The notes beneath the pieces were generated by a model, which was not told the DNA's origin, made no database searches, and worked only from the letters and a program-made list of their open reading frames with translations. Position numbers and translations under genes: made by a program. From Bacillota bacterium (GTDB taxonomy: Bacteria > Bacillota > Clostridia > Lachnospirales > Lachnospiraceae), in assembly GCA_023460575.1 (NCBI GenBank), contig JAEWPQ010000185.1, forward strand, positions 46,271-110,270: a DNA stretch of 64,000 nt, in the 5' to 3' direction. Position 1 is the stretch's first letter; each line of letters opens with the position of its first letter. Of the stretch, positions 15,580 to 24,706 are shown in pieces.

Positions 15580-17094
15580 TTACTTAAATTTCTCCTTCAG
15601 CCTGTCTAATAAAAACGCCATCAGTTCCTCTTCCTTCTGTTGATTCATGCCAATTTTCTCTGTGGAAAACAAAATTCCGTCCGGATTTTCTTCCGTAAAT
15701 GGCTGCCACAACGGCATTGGGCTTCCATTTGCGTCTTCTCCGTTTGGATCGCCTGTCTTCACAAAATTTGTCCAGTAATTTGCCATTTGTCTTGCAAGAT
15801 CGTAATGCTTTCCTTCAAATGGCCGCCAGCATTTTGCCAGTGTCTCAAAAAAGAACCATAAATCAACGGAATGGAAGTTCCCCGGATGATCCCAGCCGGG
15901 AATATCCGCATCAAAGGTATAGTAATAGCAATTAACCGGGTTATTTTGCCGGGCATTTTCATGAAACAGTCCTCTTACAGCAAACTCTATGCTGCTTACC
16001 AAACCGGCATTCCCCTCTTTATCCCGCGCTTCATTTCGAAGCAGACGGAGAAACTCCTCCTCCTGTCCGGGAAAAAGTGCCTTTACCTTTTCTTTCAGTT
16101 CCTCATCGGAATCTGCATGGATGGAATCAAAAAATTCATCTGAGGTGTTCCCCGCCATTACAGGAACCATGGCTCTTTTATTTTCCATAAAAAGCTGGAA
16201 AGAATTCCCAAAACAGAATTTATCGTCAATGACTGTTCCCATGAATCCACCAAACTGTTCATATTTTTCATGCAGCAGCTTCCCGTCCATTGCTCTTGCC
16301 TGGGCGAGATCCTTAACTCCGATAAAATCAAAGAATTTTTCACCTGCTTTTTCTGCATCAGCCAGTGTGTGGCTGAACGGATCCGGATTTTTGTCGTATG
16401 GGCGGCAGAATACTCCGCTTAACACGATTGCTTTTTGAAACAGGCCTTCACTTCTCGGGGTGGTCAGATGTGTCATAACACTGCCGCCGCCTGCGGACTG
16501 TCCTGCTATGGTTATATTTTGCGGATCACCGCCAAATGCCTTAATGTTTCTGATCACCCATTTTAAACCTGCCAGCTGATCCAGATGACCGAAATTGGCC
16601 GGGGCATCCGGCTGACTGGCAGTCAGCTCCGGATGAGAGAGAAATCCAAATAAATTCACCCGGTAATTGACAGAAACCACGATAATACCTCTTCGTGCCA
16701 GTCTTTCTCCGTCAAATTCCATTTCAGCGGTATATCCGCATTGCAGCCCGCCTCCAAAATACCATACCAGAACAGGGCGTTTTTCATCCGCCTTCTTAGC
16801 TCCGGTCCAGACATTTAAATAAAGGCAGTCCTCACTTATTGCGATCTCAGGGTCCACATGCCATTCCCTGTCATAGATATTATCTCCCAGTCCCGGCACT
16901 CCCTGCATGGATATGGGACCGAACCGATAACAGTCACGGATCCCCTCCCAGTTCTCACATGGTTTCGGCTCCCGCCATCTGTTTTCCCCCACAGGCGGTG
17001 CTGCAAATGGAATTCCCTTAAATGCAGTAATCCTGGGATCGGCTGCCTCAATTCCTCTCACCAGACCATTTTCCGTTTTTACAATACGAATCAT
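15580..17094 (-). CDS. Carboxylesterase type B
   Basis: This 504-residue alpha/beta hydrolase has the family marks EDCLYLNVWTG (residues 89-98), the oxyanion loop GGGLQCG (113-120) and the nucleophile elbow GQSAGGGS with Ser200. A catalytic His is expected in NFHSVDLWFF. No signal peptide is present. Its ATG overlaps the stop of the beta-helix gene as ATGA, indicating translational coupling. In this operon it may remove acetyl or other esters from plant-cell-wall oligosaccharides after import, which is inferred from its neighbours. Confidence 0.92.
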   Translation of the reverse strand: MIRIVKTENGLVRGIEAADPRITAFKGIPFAAPPVGENRWREPKPCENWEGIRDCYRFGPISMQGVPGLGDNIYDREWHVDPEIAISEDCLYLNVWTGAKKADEKRPVLVWYFGGGLQCGYTAEMEFDGERLARRGIIVVSVNYRVNLFGFLSHPELTASQPDAPANFGHLDQLAGLKWVIRNIKAFGGDPQNITIAGQSAGGGSVMTHLTTPRSEGLFQKAIVLSGVFCRPYDKNPDPFSHTLADAEKAGEKFFDFIGVKDLAQARAMDGKLLHEKYEQFGGFMGTVIDDKFCFGNSFQLFMENKRAMVPVMAGNTSDEFFDSIHADSDEELKEKVKALFPGQEEEFLRLLRNEARDKEGNAGLVSSIEFAVRGLFHENARQNNPVNCYYYTFDADIPGWDHPGNFHSVDLWFFFETLAKCWRPFEGKHYDLARQMANYWTNFVKTGDPNGEDANGSPMPLWQPFTEENPDGILFSTEKIGMNQQKEEELMAFLLDRLKEKFK

Positions 17095-19067
17095 GATTGC
17101 CTCCCTTCCTGGCTTACCAGTTTTCTTGGATCAATATGATAGATTCTGCCGGATACCAGCTCTTTAAACGGTCCAGGCCTGCATTGATCGTTTCCATGAA
17201 GCGTTCCGAAGAAATCACTGGAAACCAGCAGATCTTTCTTTACCGTTTTAATATCCTCCGGTTTCATCACGTAATGATGCCGTTCTCTTCCTCTCATCGT
17301 TTCCCATGGATATTGATCCACTGAACGGAACTCAAGCGTATACTGCTCCGTATCCAGATCAATCTGAAAGGCTCCCTCCTGCCCCTCTTGATCAAATCCG
17401 TAAAATTCCTGCCATGCAGGAAGATCAAGGCAGCATGGGGGAGCCGGATATAGAATTCTTAAATACCCCCCTTTCATGGATACATAAAAATTTCCTTCTG
17501 CCTGGTTTTTCTCGGTTGGCATTTTAATGGCTGCTTCCCCGCATTCATAAAAAATATTGTTAATGAAGCTGGCATCTCTTGATGTTCCTCCCCTGAGATT
17601 ACCATGCATGCGGAATGCAACCGGTTTTGCAAAATATCCGGCACTCCTGCATTTTGCGATTAGATTATTGGCGATGTATAAATGGTCGGTTCCTTCGGCG
17701 TAAATTGCATACCCATTTACAATTCCATCCTCCTCCATCTTATACCATCCGGAAGAACCCGTTTCCTCCGGAACTTTTCCCGCATCAAATCTGCCTTCCA
17801 CATTCCAGAATATATTATTATCAATTAAATTAACACCGTCTCTGGTGCATTCAATAAAAACAGCTTCCCGCTGTTCTATCCCGTCCAAAAATAAATTCTG
17901 TGTAATCCGGTTATTTTCATTGCTGCAGTCCAGCCACAAATGATCTGCCCGGAAAGTCTTTGTGAAAATGTTTCTTCTGATCAGACTGTTTCTGCAATTA
18001 TGTATTTTCATGCCTCCTGCTTCCCAGGACAGCTCCATCCGCTGCCAGCCTGTGCCCTCGATCAGATTGTCTTCTATTAAAAGATCCTGGGCAAATAATC
18101 CGGCAATGCCGCATACCCCTGCATTCTTAATCCTGCAGCGGCGGATTATGGTGTTTCCGATGATCTGATCCTCCGGCACGCAGTGATGCCAGCATTCACT
18201 CCCAATATCTATACCCACACCATTTGACCAATCCACTTCACAGTCTTCAATAATCCAGTGATGCCCCCTGAAACAGGAGATGGATCCTCTCTGGGGAACC
18301 GGTGCCCCGGTAGCTGCATGCGCACAGGTAATCCCTTTTACCTTAATATAGGATAAAAAGGGTACCTCAGGTGCAAAGCATTGCTCCCGGCATGTAATCT
18401 CAATAAGATGTTTTCCCGGGTCATCGTCACCCCTTAATCGAAAATGGACAGTCTGGCCATTGGCTTCCACCCAATACGTATTCTCCCGTGTGCCCATCTG
18501 TTGGTAAAGCGACACCTGCTCCAGAGGAATTCCGTCGCTAAATACCATTCCCCGTCTGTTTAAGTACGTGGTCATATCGGTTTTATCGTATTCCAGAAAT
18601 AATCTGTCATGAAGAATATTCACTGCGCAGAATGGATTATACCCTTTAAAATCCTCCGGGTTCAGTCTCAGCTCCCAGATAGAAATCCCTTCCGATAACG
18701 CGTCAGAGGAAAAATGGTTCAGTCTCCAGCCCTGACTGGGAGTAAAATTCTTTACCTCCACAGAAGCTTTAATACATACCGGTTCCATCTGCCAGGCTTC
18801 ATAACAGATCATCTGATCCGGTCCAGTTCCCCCCATGTCGGGGTGTACACACTCCCTGTACACACCGCCATGAATCCATACCCTGGTTCCCGGAACTGCA
18901 GCTGCAGCTGCTTCATTAATTGTCTGAAAGGGCTTTTGGATGCTTCCGTCACTATCTCCCGGCGTTCCCCCCTGATTGCAGTTGACATGCAGTTCCTGCT
19001 CATATCTTTGTTCCTGCTCCCAGAATGCGAAACTTCTGCCCTCCGGAAGTATTGACGTTATATCCAT
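17091..19067 (-). CDS. Right-handed parallel beta-helix protein
   Basis: The start at 19067 (MDITSILPEGRSFAFWE) is nine bases after AGGAG; an in-frame GTG at 19076 touches that site and is less likely. The 658-residue protein starts with GTPGDSDGSIQKPFQTINEA, the typical N-terminal cap of pectate-lyase-like beta-helices, and continues with repeated short strands such as NTIIRRCRIKNAGVCGIAG and NRITQNLFLDG. No signal peptide is seen. Such proteins are polysaccharide lyases or glycosidases; catalytic residues cannot be assigned by eye. It is translationally coupled to the esterase. Confidence 0.87.
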   Translation of the reverse strand: MDITSILPEGRSFAFWEQEQRYEQELHVNCNQGGTPGDSDGSIQKPFQTINEAAAAAVPGTRVWIHGGVYRECVHPDMGGTGPDQMICYEAWQMEPVCIKASVEVKNFTPSQGWRLNHFSSDALSEGISIWELRLNPEDFKGYNPFCAVNILHDRLFLEYDKTDMTTYLNRRGMVFSDGIPLEQVSLYQQMGTRENTYWVEANGQTVHFRLRGDDDPGKHLIEITCREQCFAPEVPFLSYIKVKGITCAHAATGAPVPQRGSISCFRGHHWIIEDCEVDWSNGVGIDIGSECWHHCVPEDQIIGNTIIRRCRIKNAGVCGIAGLFAQDLLIEDNLIEGTGWQRMELSWEAGGMKIHNCRNSLIRRNIFTKTFRADHLWLDCSNENNRITQNLFLDGIEQREAVFIECTRDGVNLIDNNIFWNVEGRFDAGKVPEETGSSGWYKMEEDGIVNGYAIYAEGTDHLYIANNLIAKCRSAGYFAKPVAFRMHGNLRGGTSRDASFINNIFYECGEAAIKMPTEKNQAEGNFYVSMKGGYLRILYPAPPCCLDLPAWQEFYGFDQEGQEGAFQIDLDTEQYTLEFRSVDQYPWETMRGRERHHYVMKPEDIKTVKKDLLVSSDFFGTLHGNDQCRPGPFKELVSGRIYHIDPRKLVSQEGRQS

Positions 19068-19095
19068 GATTTTCACTCTCCTGTGAGTCCTTTTT

Positions 19096-20826
19096 CTATT
19101 GTTTTACAGCCAGTTTGGCATCAAGCTCAATCTGGTACTTTTCCTTGTCAAATTTGGACAGCTCTTCAAAGCCCATTCCATCCATCTGTGTACACATCTC
19201 ACTCCACAGGGAATCAAACTCTGCGTCATCCTTTGCATAAATCATTCTCCAGGAATAATCACTGAACAGATCGCTGCACTGATTGCGGATTATGGATATA
19301 TCCGCCGGATCGCTGGGAAGGGATACGCTCACATTGGGGCTGATCAACAGGATGTTATTTTTCTTCATATAATCGACCGGTTCCGCTGCACCGAACTTTG
19401 CCGCCCAGTCTTTTTTCATCTGTGTCATTGTAGCTGCCTTATAAGTGCTCCAATAATCTTTATTATAGGGTTCTCCTGTATCCGGATCTGTACTGATGGC
19501 ATCCAGCATCCATTGATTGATTGCATTGTTCCCGTCATTGAATCCGCCGCCGCCAAATTCGTCCGGCACCGTGACATTATCCATTAAAGCATTGTCATTG
19601 ATATATGTATATTTTCCGTCACTGCCTACGGTATAGTTAAATCCTTTTAATCCGACGTGCTGATAAGTCAAACCCTCGGGACTTGCATACCAATCCAGAA
19701 AATCCATAATTCTCTTATACTTTGCACCATCTACCTGGGAACCGACGGCAAAAACACGTCCGCTGCCATAATAGGTATCTGCATCTGCATAATAGATCTG
19801 ATCCTTAACCGGCGTATAAATAAATGCTGTGCCATCCTTTAAACGATCCTGTGTATTCCAGAACCCCACCTGCCAGTTATACCACATTAAGTACACTCTG
19901 CCAGTCTTCATCTTATCGCAGGCCGTATTCCAGTCCTGGGTACCGGAATCAGGATCTACAATTCCTCTTCTGTTTGCATCATTTAAGAAATGAAGCATTT
20001 TATAATAAGCACCATCTTTGCTGTTTACAGGAATAAATGTGTTATCCGGCTTTAAAATATTAGAGCCCTTGATTATTTCCCCGTACCAGGTTGTCAGCTG
20101 TGTGACATTGGCTATTCCTAACATTCCGTCTCCGCCATCCCAGTCAGACCACAAAGAAAGGGGGTAAGCCGGATCTCCGGCTTTGTTGGTGGGATGTGTC
20201 TTCATCATTTTTTCCAGAACATCTAACAGATCATCCGTATTCTTGATATCCGGGCAACCCAGTTCCGAATAGAGATCCCATCTTAAAAGCGGACTGGACT
20301 TAATTACATCCTGAGAGTATGCGGTGGGTGATGTATTGGTCATCTGGCATGGAATTCCATAGATTTTACCATCTTTATTTTCTGGCAAAGCCTTATTTAA
20401 TACTGTAATCTGATCCTGATAGGTCATTAAATTGGGGTAATTTTTGATATCGGCCGTGATATCCTTAATTAAACCTGCTTTTACACAGTCCGTAAAATCC
20501 GTTCGTTCCAGCAATACGATATCTCCTAAATTCCCTGTACTGCAGCGGGTCTGGAAGATCCCGTTCCCGGCTACCTGCGGCGATATCATGTTCAGTTCAA
20601 TGTTAAACTTATCCTTTACCACCTTTGCAAACCACCCAGCCTGAGTCCCCTGGTAATTTGCCGCAACATCATAAAAGTCAAATGTCATTGGTTCATCATA
20701 ATTTCCCTTGCCGTCGGCTGTTGCCCCAGTTGTCGCTTTTGTTGCCGCAGGACTGCCGCATCCTGCCACCATAACTGCCGCCATAGCTGCTGACAGCACC
20801 TTAAAAACTCTCCTTTTTACTCTCAT
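19096..20826 (-). CDS. Extracellular solute-binding lipoprotein, LplA type
   Basis: The 576-residue protein carries a lipoprotein signal ending in lipobox VAGC (Cys23) and a short Ala/Thr linker, then a large binding domain (YDEPMTFDFYDVAANYQGTQ onward). The size and the partner genes place it with the large LplA/YtcQ family of oligosaccharide-binding proteins. A conserved segment MKTGRVYLMWYNWQ is in the middle. It would capture a glycan fragment outside the membrane for the two permeases encoded just upstream. GGGAGC precedes its ATG. It is the third gene of the operon. Confidence 0.93.
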   Translation of the reverse strand: MRVKRRVFKVLSAAMAAVMVAGCGSPAATKATTGATADGKGNYDEPMTFDFYDVAANYQGTQAGWFAKVVKDKFNIELNMISPQVAGNGIFQTRCSTGNLGDIVLLERTDFTDCVKAGLIKDITADIKNYPNLMTYQDQITVLNKALPENKDGKIYGIPCQMTNTSPTAYSQDVIKSSPLLRWDLYSELGCPDIKNTDDLLDVLEKMMKTHPTNKAGDPAYPLSLWSDWDGGDGMLGIANVTQLTTWYGEIIKGSNILKPDNTFIPVNSKDGAYYKMLHFLNDANRRGIVDPDSGTQDWNTACDKMKTGRVYLMWYNWQVGFWNTQDRLKDGTAFIYTPVKDQIYYADADTYYGSGRVFAVGSQVDGAKYKRIMDFLDWYASPEGLTYQHVGLKGFNYTVGSDGKYTYINDNALMDNVTVPDEFGGGGFNDGNNAINQWMLDAISTDPDTGEPYNKDYWSTYKAATMTQMKKDWAAKFGAAEPVDYMKKNNILLISPNVSVSLPSDPADISIIRNQCSDLFSDYSWRMIYAKDDAEFDSLWSEMCTQMDGMGFEELSKFDKEKYQIELDAKLAVKQ

Positions 20827-20858
20827 ACACTGCTCCCTTCTTTTCTATGTAATTGTTA

Positions 20859-21782
20859 TTATCCTTTCACAGCACCAATCATGATTCCTTTTACAAAAAA
20901 TCTCTGGAATATGGGGTAAATCAAAATGATCGGTGCCACAACTACTATCGTAACAGTCATACGGATGGAGGTAGCCGTCTGGGAATGTGCCAGACTTGCT
21001 GCCATCTGTGATGAGGAGGCACTGCTATTGGCAAGTGACTTTAGAGAGCTTGCCTGATTGATGTACTGATAAAGGGTAAACTGCAGAGTATACAGCCGGT
21101 TATCCGTTACCAGAAGCAGTGTATCCTGAAACGCATTCCATTGTGCCACAGCCGTAAAGATTGCGACTGTGGCAAGGATGGGTTTAATTAAAGGGGTAAT
21201 AATCTGAAAGAATATTTTAAGAGTACCGGCCCCGTCAATCTCCGCCGCATCCTGCAATTCCCCGGGAATGGACTCCACAAATGTCTTGCACAAAACAATA
21301 TAAAAAGGAGATACCGCAACCGGTAAAATATATCCCCAGAAATTATTGGTTAAATGAAGATTCCGCATTGTGATGTACCAGGGAATAATACCTGCATTAA
21401 AATACATGGTTGCCACCACAAAGCGATACCAGAATTTCCTCTTCCACATGGATTCCTTTGTAAACATATACCCAAGAAAAGCAGCGATAAATACAGTGAC
21501 CACTGTCCCGATTACCGTCCTGGCAACAGAGATCTTAAGCGCTGAAAACAACCCGGGAATCTTAAGAACGGAAACATAATTGTTAAAATGGATTCCAACG
21601 GGCCAGAGAAGAATTTTCCCTCTTTCACTTAAATCATTGGCACTGATGGTATTAATGAATATGTAATAAAACGGATAAACGCATATAAATGTAAAAAGTA
21701 AATAGACAATGCAGGTAATTGTATCAATCACATAATCTTCAAAGCTTTGTTTTCTTTTATGCTTTATAACGTTTTCTCTCAT
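20859..21782 (-). CDS. ABC transporter permease, LplC/YtcP type
   Basis: The start at 21782 (MRENVIKHKRKQSFED) was preferred because AAAGGGG lies six bases upstream; an earlier ATG at 21803 overlaps the previous stop. The 307-residue protein has six membrane segments and the EAA loop ELQDAAEIDGAGTLKIFFQI, and ends KGIMIGAVKG as usual for the family. It forms the importer channel together with the LplB-like partner. Specificity rests with the binding protein. Confidence 0.93.
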   Translation of the reverse strand: MRENVIKHKRKQSFEDYVIDTITCIVYLLFTFICVYPFYYIFINTISANDLSERGKILLWPVGIHFNNYVSVLKIPGLFSALKISVARTVIGTVVTVFIAAFLGYMFTKESMWKRKFWYRFVVATMYFNAGIIPWYITMRNLHLTNNFWGYILPVAVSPFYIVLCKTFVESIPGELQDAAEIDGAGTLKIFFQIITPLIKPILATVAIFTAVAQWNAFQDTLLLVTDNRLYTLQFTLYQYINQASSLKSLANSSASSSQMAASLAHSQTATSIRMTVTIVVVAPIILIYPIFQRFFVKGIMIGAVKG

Positions 21783-21802
21783 TGCTTCCCCTTTCTGCCT
21801 CA

Positions 21803-22723
21803 TTAAACAAACCCTTCCCCTCTGACCATTTTGGATATCTGGTTAGTCGCACATAACAGCAATACGCTTACGATGCTCTTAAACATACTGATGGCAGTTG
21901 ACAGGGAATATCCCCCGCTTCCCATTGCGATGTTGTAAACATACAAATCCAATACCTGAATATAATCCTTATTGAAGGCATTCTGAAAAACGAAGTACTG
22001 CTCCATTCCGTTTGTCAGGAAATTAGCAAGATTGAGCATCACCAGCACAAAAAATGTGGGAATCAAACCGGGGATTGTGATATGCCTGATCACCTGCATT
22101 CGGGTGGCCCCATCCACTCTGGCAGCTTCTTTGAGCTGTTCATCGATTCCCGATATGGCGGCTATATACATAATCGCAGCCCAGCCGGCATTCTTCCATG
22201 TAAGCCACAGCCACATTTTAAACCATATATGATTTGCGGACTGGAGATAAAGCTGGGGGGTATTTATAATTCCCAGATTCATCAGTAAGCTGTTTACCAC
22301 ACCGGTACTGCAGAATACGCAGTATGCAATGGAATACACCAGAACCCAGCTTATGAAATTCGGTAATGTAGTGGCAGTCTGTACAAAAACTTTAAATGGC
22401 TTCCATTTGATTTCATTTAAAAAGACTGCAAAAATCATGGGAAACCAGGAAAATAAAAGGCTGAGCCCGCTGATGGCAAAGGTATTTCTTAAAACAGCAA
22501 GCAGCTGCTTTAACTTCACATCATTGGTAAAGAGTGACGAGAACCATTTGAGCCCCACAAACTGATCCATGCGAAGGGGAAATGGCGGCTTATAATCAAA
22601 AAATGCATAGACCCAGCCATATAGCGGATAATACGAAAACACAGCAACTAAAAGCAGAAACGGTAACACATACATAAATTCTCTGAATGCCCTTGCCTTT
22701 TTCCTGTCAGTAAACATTCTCAT
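21803..22723 (-). CDS. ABC transporter permease, LplB type
   Basis: The start at 22723 (MRMFTDRKKARAFREF) is eight bases after AAAGGA; another in-frame ATG at 22732 lies inside that site. The 306-residue protein begins with a membrane segment in FMYVLPFLLLVAVFSYYPLY and holds the EAA loop EQLKEAARVDGATRMQVIRH. It is the first gene of the operon, downstream of the promoter at 22811-22839 and its operator. Confidence 0.93.
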   Translation of the reverse strand: MRMFTDRKKARAFREFMYVLPFLLLVAVFSYYPLYGWVYAFFDYKPPFPLRMDQFVGLKWFSSLFTNDVKLKQLLAVLRNTFAISGLSLLFSWFPMIFAVFLNEIKWKPFKVFVQTATTLPNFISWVLVYSIAYCVFCSTGVVNSLLMNLGIINTPQLYLQSANHIWFKMWLWLTWKNAGWAAIMYIAAISGIDEQLKEAARVDGATRMQVIRHITIPGLIPTFFVLVMLNLANFLTNGMEQYFVFQNAFNKDYIQVLDLYVYNIAMGSGGYSLSTAISMFKSIVSVLLLCATNQISKMVRGEGFV

Positions 22724-22783
22724 GAAAACCATCCTTTCCTGTTCTTACAGTTTCACGACATTTTAAGGATACGTATCCCCTTT

Positions 22784-22799
22784 TGTAAATCGTTTTACC
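22784..22799 (-). promoter_or_regulatory. LacI-type operator just downstream of the transport promoter
   Basis: TGTAAATCGTTTTACC contains the near-palindrome GTAAA-TCG-TTTTAC. It lies immediately after the predicted transcription start, where a bound repressor would block RNA polymerase. It shares TAAATCGTTTTAC-like core bases with the second site at 22935-22952. Confidence 0.65.
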
Positions 22800-22810
22800 T
22801 ATTAATTGGG

Positions 22811-22839
22811 ATTATATTCCAGTATGTGCATATAGTCAA
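22811..22839 (-). promoter_or_regulatory. Sigma-A promoter of the glycan operon
   Basis: On the minus strand TTGACT (22839-22834) and TATAAT (22816-22811) are separated by exactly 17 bases, a near-consensus promoter that would start transcription near 22804, about 80 bases before the LplB-type permease gene. Confidence 0.75.
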
Positions 22840-22934
22840 CAAATATCAAAATAAAATTGTATTATTTGTATATTTTTAACAAGTATTATTCTTCATTATT
22901 ATACTTTATTACTATGTTTTTTTCTTTTTGATTA

Positions 22935-22952
22935 TGTATAAATCGTTTTACA
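22935..22952 (-). promoter_or_regulatory. Distal LacI-type operator
   Basis: TGTATAAATCGTTTTACA is a palindrome except at its centre and closely matches the proximal operator. Centre-to-centre distance is about 152 bases, upstream of the -35 box, suiting DNA looping by a LacI-family tetramer. Confidence 0.6.
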
Positions 22953-22983
22953 TCATCATTATTTATAGTATATAACAGTAAAA

Positions 22984-23018
22984 AAACAGATGCGGTTTCA
23001 TAATCTCCGCATCTGTTT
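22984..23018 (-). terminator. Terminator of the LacI-family gene
   Basis: AAACAGATGCGG and CCGCATCTGTTT form a perfect 12-bp stem with an 11-base loop; on the minus strand it is followed by a run of T. It lies 25 bases after the regulator stop and separates it from the transport operon. Confidence 0.85.
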
Positions 23019-23042
23019 CTAATTTTATTTCTATATTTTTTA

Positions 23043-24089
23043 CTACAACAATCTTTTTACTGATTTTCTGATAATAACGGAACAAGGCAAAGCAATTTCA
23101 CCAGACTGGTTTTCTGTCTGTTCTTCGTCCCCATCAAGTGACCGGATCAGTAACTCTGCCGCCTTTTTTCCAATCTCTTTTAAAGGAAGTGCTGCAGTCG
23201 TCAGCGACGGCCGGAAATACTGTGCAATCAACTGATCATCAAATCCCACCACGGAGATATCCTCCGGAGCTTCCAGTTCATTCTCTTCCAGATAATCATA
23301 AACTCCACCTGCAATCACATCTGATAAGCAGAAAATCGCCGTAACGTTCTTTTTTATCAGTATTTTTGCACCCTCATAACCGCATTCCCGATCCCAGTTT
23401 CCATAGCATACCAGGTCCGGATTGTAAAAGATCTGCCTGTCAAACAAAGCTCTCTGATACCCAAGTAGCCTCTTATCCATATGGATGTTGTCTTTCCTGC
23501 CTCCAATGATTCCAATCCGTTTGTGTCCCATTTTCAGAAGATATTCCGTCATATCATATCCCCCCTTCTCATCATCAATGACAACGGAAGGGAACTCAGG
23601 TGTATGGGTATAGCCGTATGTCATGACTGCGGGAATTTTAAAATCCCCGGCAAAACAGCTCATATTTCTGGCATGGCCCGGTACATAGATGATCCCGTCT
23701 ACTTTAATTGACAGGAGTTCCTGAATCGCCGGATTTAAAACAGAATTATATTCCTCTTCATCATGATACCATTGTTCATTCCATCTGGCATACAAACGGA
23801 GATTCACCATAATTGTTCTGTAGTTTTTGGCTTCGCAATAAGACATAATGCTTTCAATAATTATGGGCGTGGAAAATAGTGAAATGTCCTCGGCTATAAT
23901 TCCTATTAATTTAGTCTTCTTTTTACGCAATCCCTGGGCTATATAGTTGGGCTGATAACCTGTTTCCCTTATTACCTGTAATACCTTCTGCCTGGTCTCC
24001 TCGCTCACTTTTGGTATCCCGTTTAAAATGTTGGATACCGTCGATACGGATACGTCACATCTTTTTGCAATTTCCTTTAACGTCACCAT
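23043..24089 (-). CDS. LacI-family transcriptional regulator
   Basis: The start at 24089 (MVTLKEIAKRCDVSVSTVSN) follows AAGGGG by six bases. The N-terminal helix-turn-helix and hinge (ILNGIPKVSEETRQKVLQVI, then ETGYQPN) are classical. The rest is a periplasmic-binding-protein-like sugar-sensing domain with conserved IGIIGG, TAIFCLSDVIAGGVYDYL and ISVVGFDD segments. 348 residues is normal. It lies directly upstream of the glycan operon, which carries two matching operators, so it is probably its repressor, released by a sugar derived from the imported polysaccharide. Confidence 0.93.
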   Translation of the reverse strand: MVTLKEIAKRCDVSVSTVSNILNGIPKVSEETRQKVLQVIRETGYQPNYIAQGLRKKKTKLIGIIAEDISLFSTPIIIESIMSYCEAKNYRTIMVNLRLYARWNEQWYHDEEEYNSVLNPAIQELLSIKVDGIIYVPGHARNMSCFAGDFKIPAVMTYGYTHTPEFPSVVIDDEKGGYDMTEYLLKMGHKRIGIIGGRKDNIHMDKRLLGYQRALFDRQIFYNPDLVCYGNWDRECGYEGAKILIKKNVTAIFCLSDVIAGGVYDYLEENELEAPEDISVVGFDDQLIAQYFRPSLTTAALPLKEIGKKAAELLIRSLDGDEEQTENQSGEIALPCSVIIRKSVKRLL

Positions 24090-24130
24090 GTTTACCCCTT
24101 CAAACAAAAGCTGGCACTTAAATTATCCTG

Positions 24131-24652
24131 TTATTTCTTCCTGCATCGCTCTGCAAGCCCCTTTAAGAAAACTCTGACATAACGATCCCCGCAGACCTTG
24201 TAATTGCGCTGGCCTTCTCTTCTTAACAGAGCACTTAATTCCCCGTTTGACAGTTCCGCTCCTCCGGCTTTAAAAGCTGCAAGCATATCATCACCGGTAA
24301 AAGCCAGTGCTATTTTAACCTTTTTAAGAAAGACATTATTCACATTCCCGTCGTCTTTTATCATAAAATTTGATTCCCCGGATTCCCCTGGTTTTGGTTC
24401 CTTTTTTCCTCTTTTAAAGATAATAAAACCATTTAAAAATGATTCCAGCATATGACTATTACATATATGATTCACCGGGGAGGGGCTGTCTTTTTTTGAC
24501 GCTGCTGCATCAATGCTGTCACTGGACTTTAACAGATCCTGCACATCCGCTTTTGAAAGCGCAACCCCGCCCAGTTTAAAAATCTCCGCCATATCACTGT
24601 CTTTGATATCAAGTGCATATCTTAATCTCTTTAATATATCGATATTTTCCAT
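24131..24652 (-). CDS. DUF1456 protein (YehS-like)
   Basis: The 173-residue protein has the two repeated units of DUF1456: residues 5-40 (LKRLRYALDIKDSDMAEIFK, LGGVALSKADVQDLL) and 108-145 (LKKVKIALAFTGDDMLAAFK, AGGAELSNGELSALL). A central variable stretch holds SHMLESFLNGFIIFKRGKKE, and the C-terminus RNYKVCGDRYVRVFLKGLAE is the matching second tail. The function of the family is not established. GGGG lies just before the ATG. It follows the DbpA-type helicase gene by 54 bases on the same strand. Confidence 0.88.
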   Translation of the reverse strand: MENIDILKRLRYALDIKDSDMAEIFKLGGVALSKADVQDLLKSSDSIDAAASKKDSPSPVNHICNSHMLESFLNGFIIFKRGKKEPKPGESGESNFMIKDDGNVNNVFLKKVKIALAFTGDDMLAAFKAGGAELSNGELSALLRREGQRNYKVCGDRYVRVFLKGLAERCRKK

Positions 24653-24706
24653 GGGAACCCCTTTGTATTTAATAATTTTATATTCATGCTTTACTATAAC
24701 ACGCCG

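Noticed and set aside
14920..15609. Plus-strand open frame of 229 codons
   Set aside because: It lies wholly across the GH43 gene on the opposite strand, has no recognisable domain, and its Pro/His-rich composition is typical of a shadow frame.
15989..16438. Plus-strand Ser-rich frame of 149 codons
   Set aside because: It is antisense to the carboxylesterase, and its low-complexity composition mirrors the codon pattern of that gene.
19099..19587. Plus-strand open frame of 162 codons with hydrophobic character
   Set aside because: It is antisense to the solute-binding protein gene, which has a clear lipobox, operon context and RBS.
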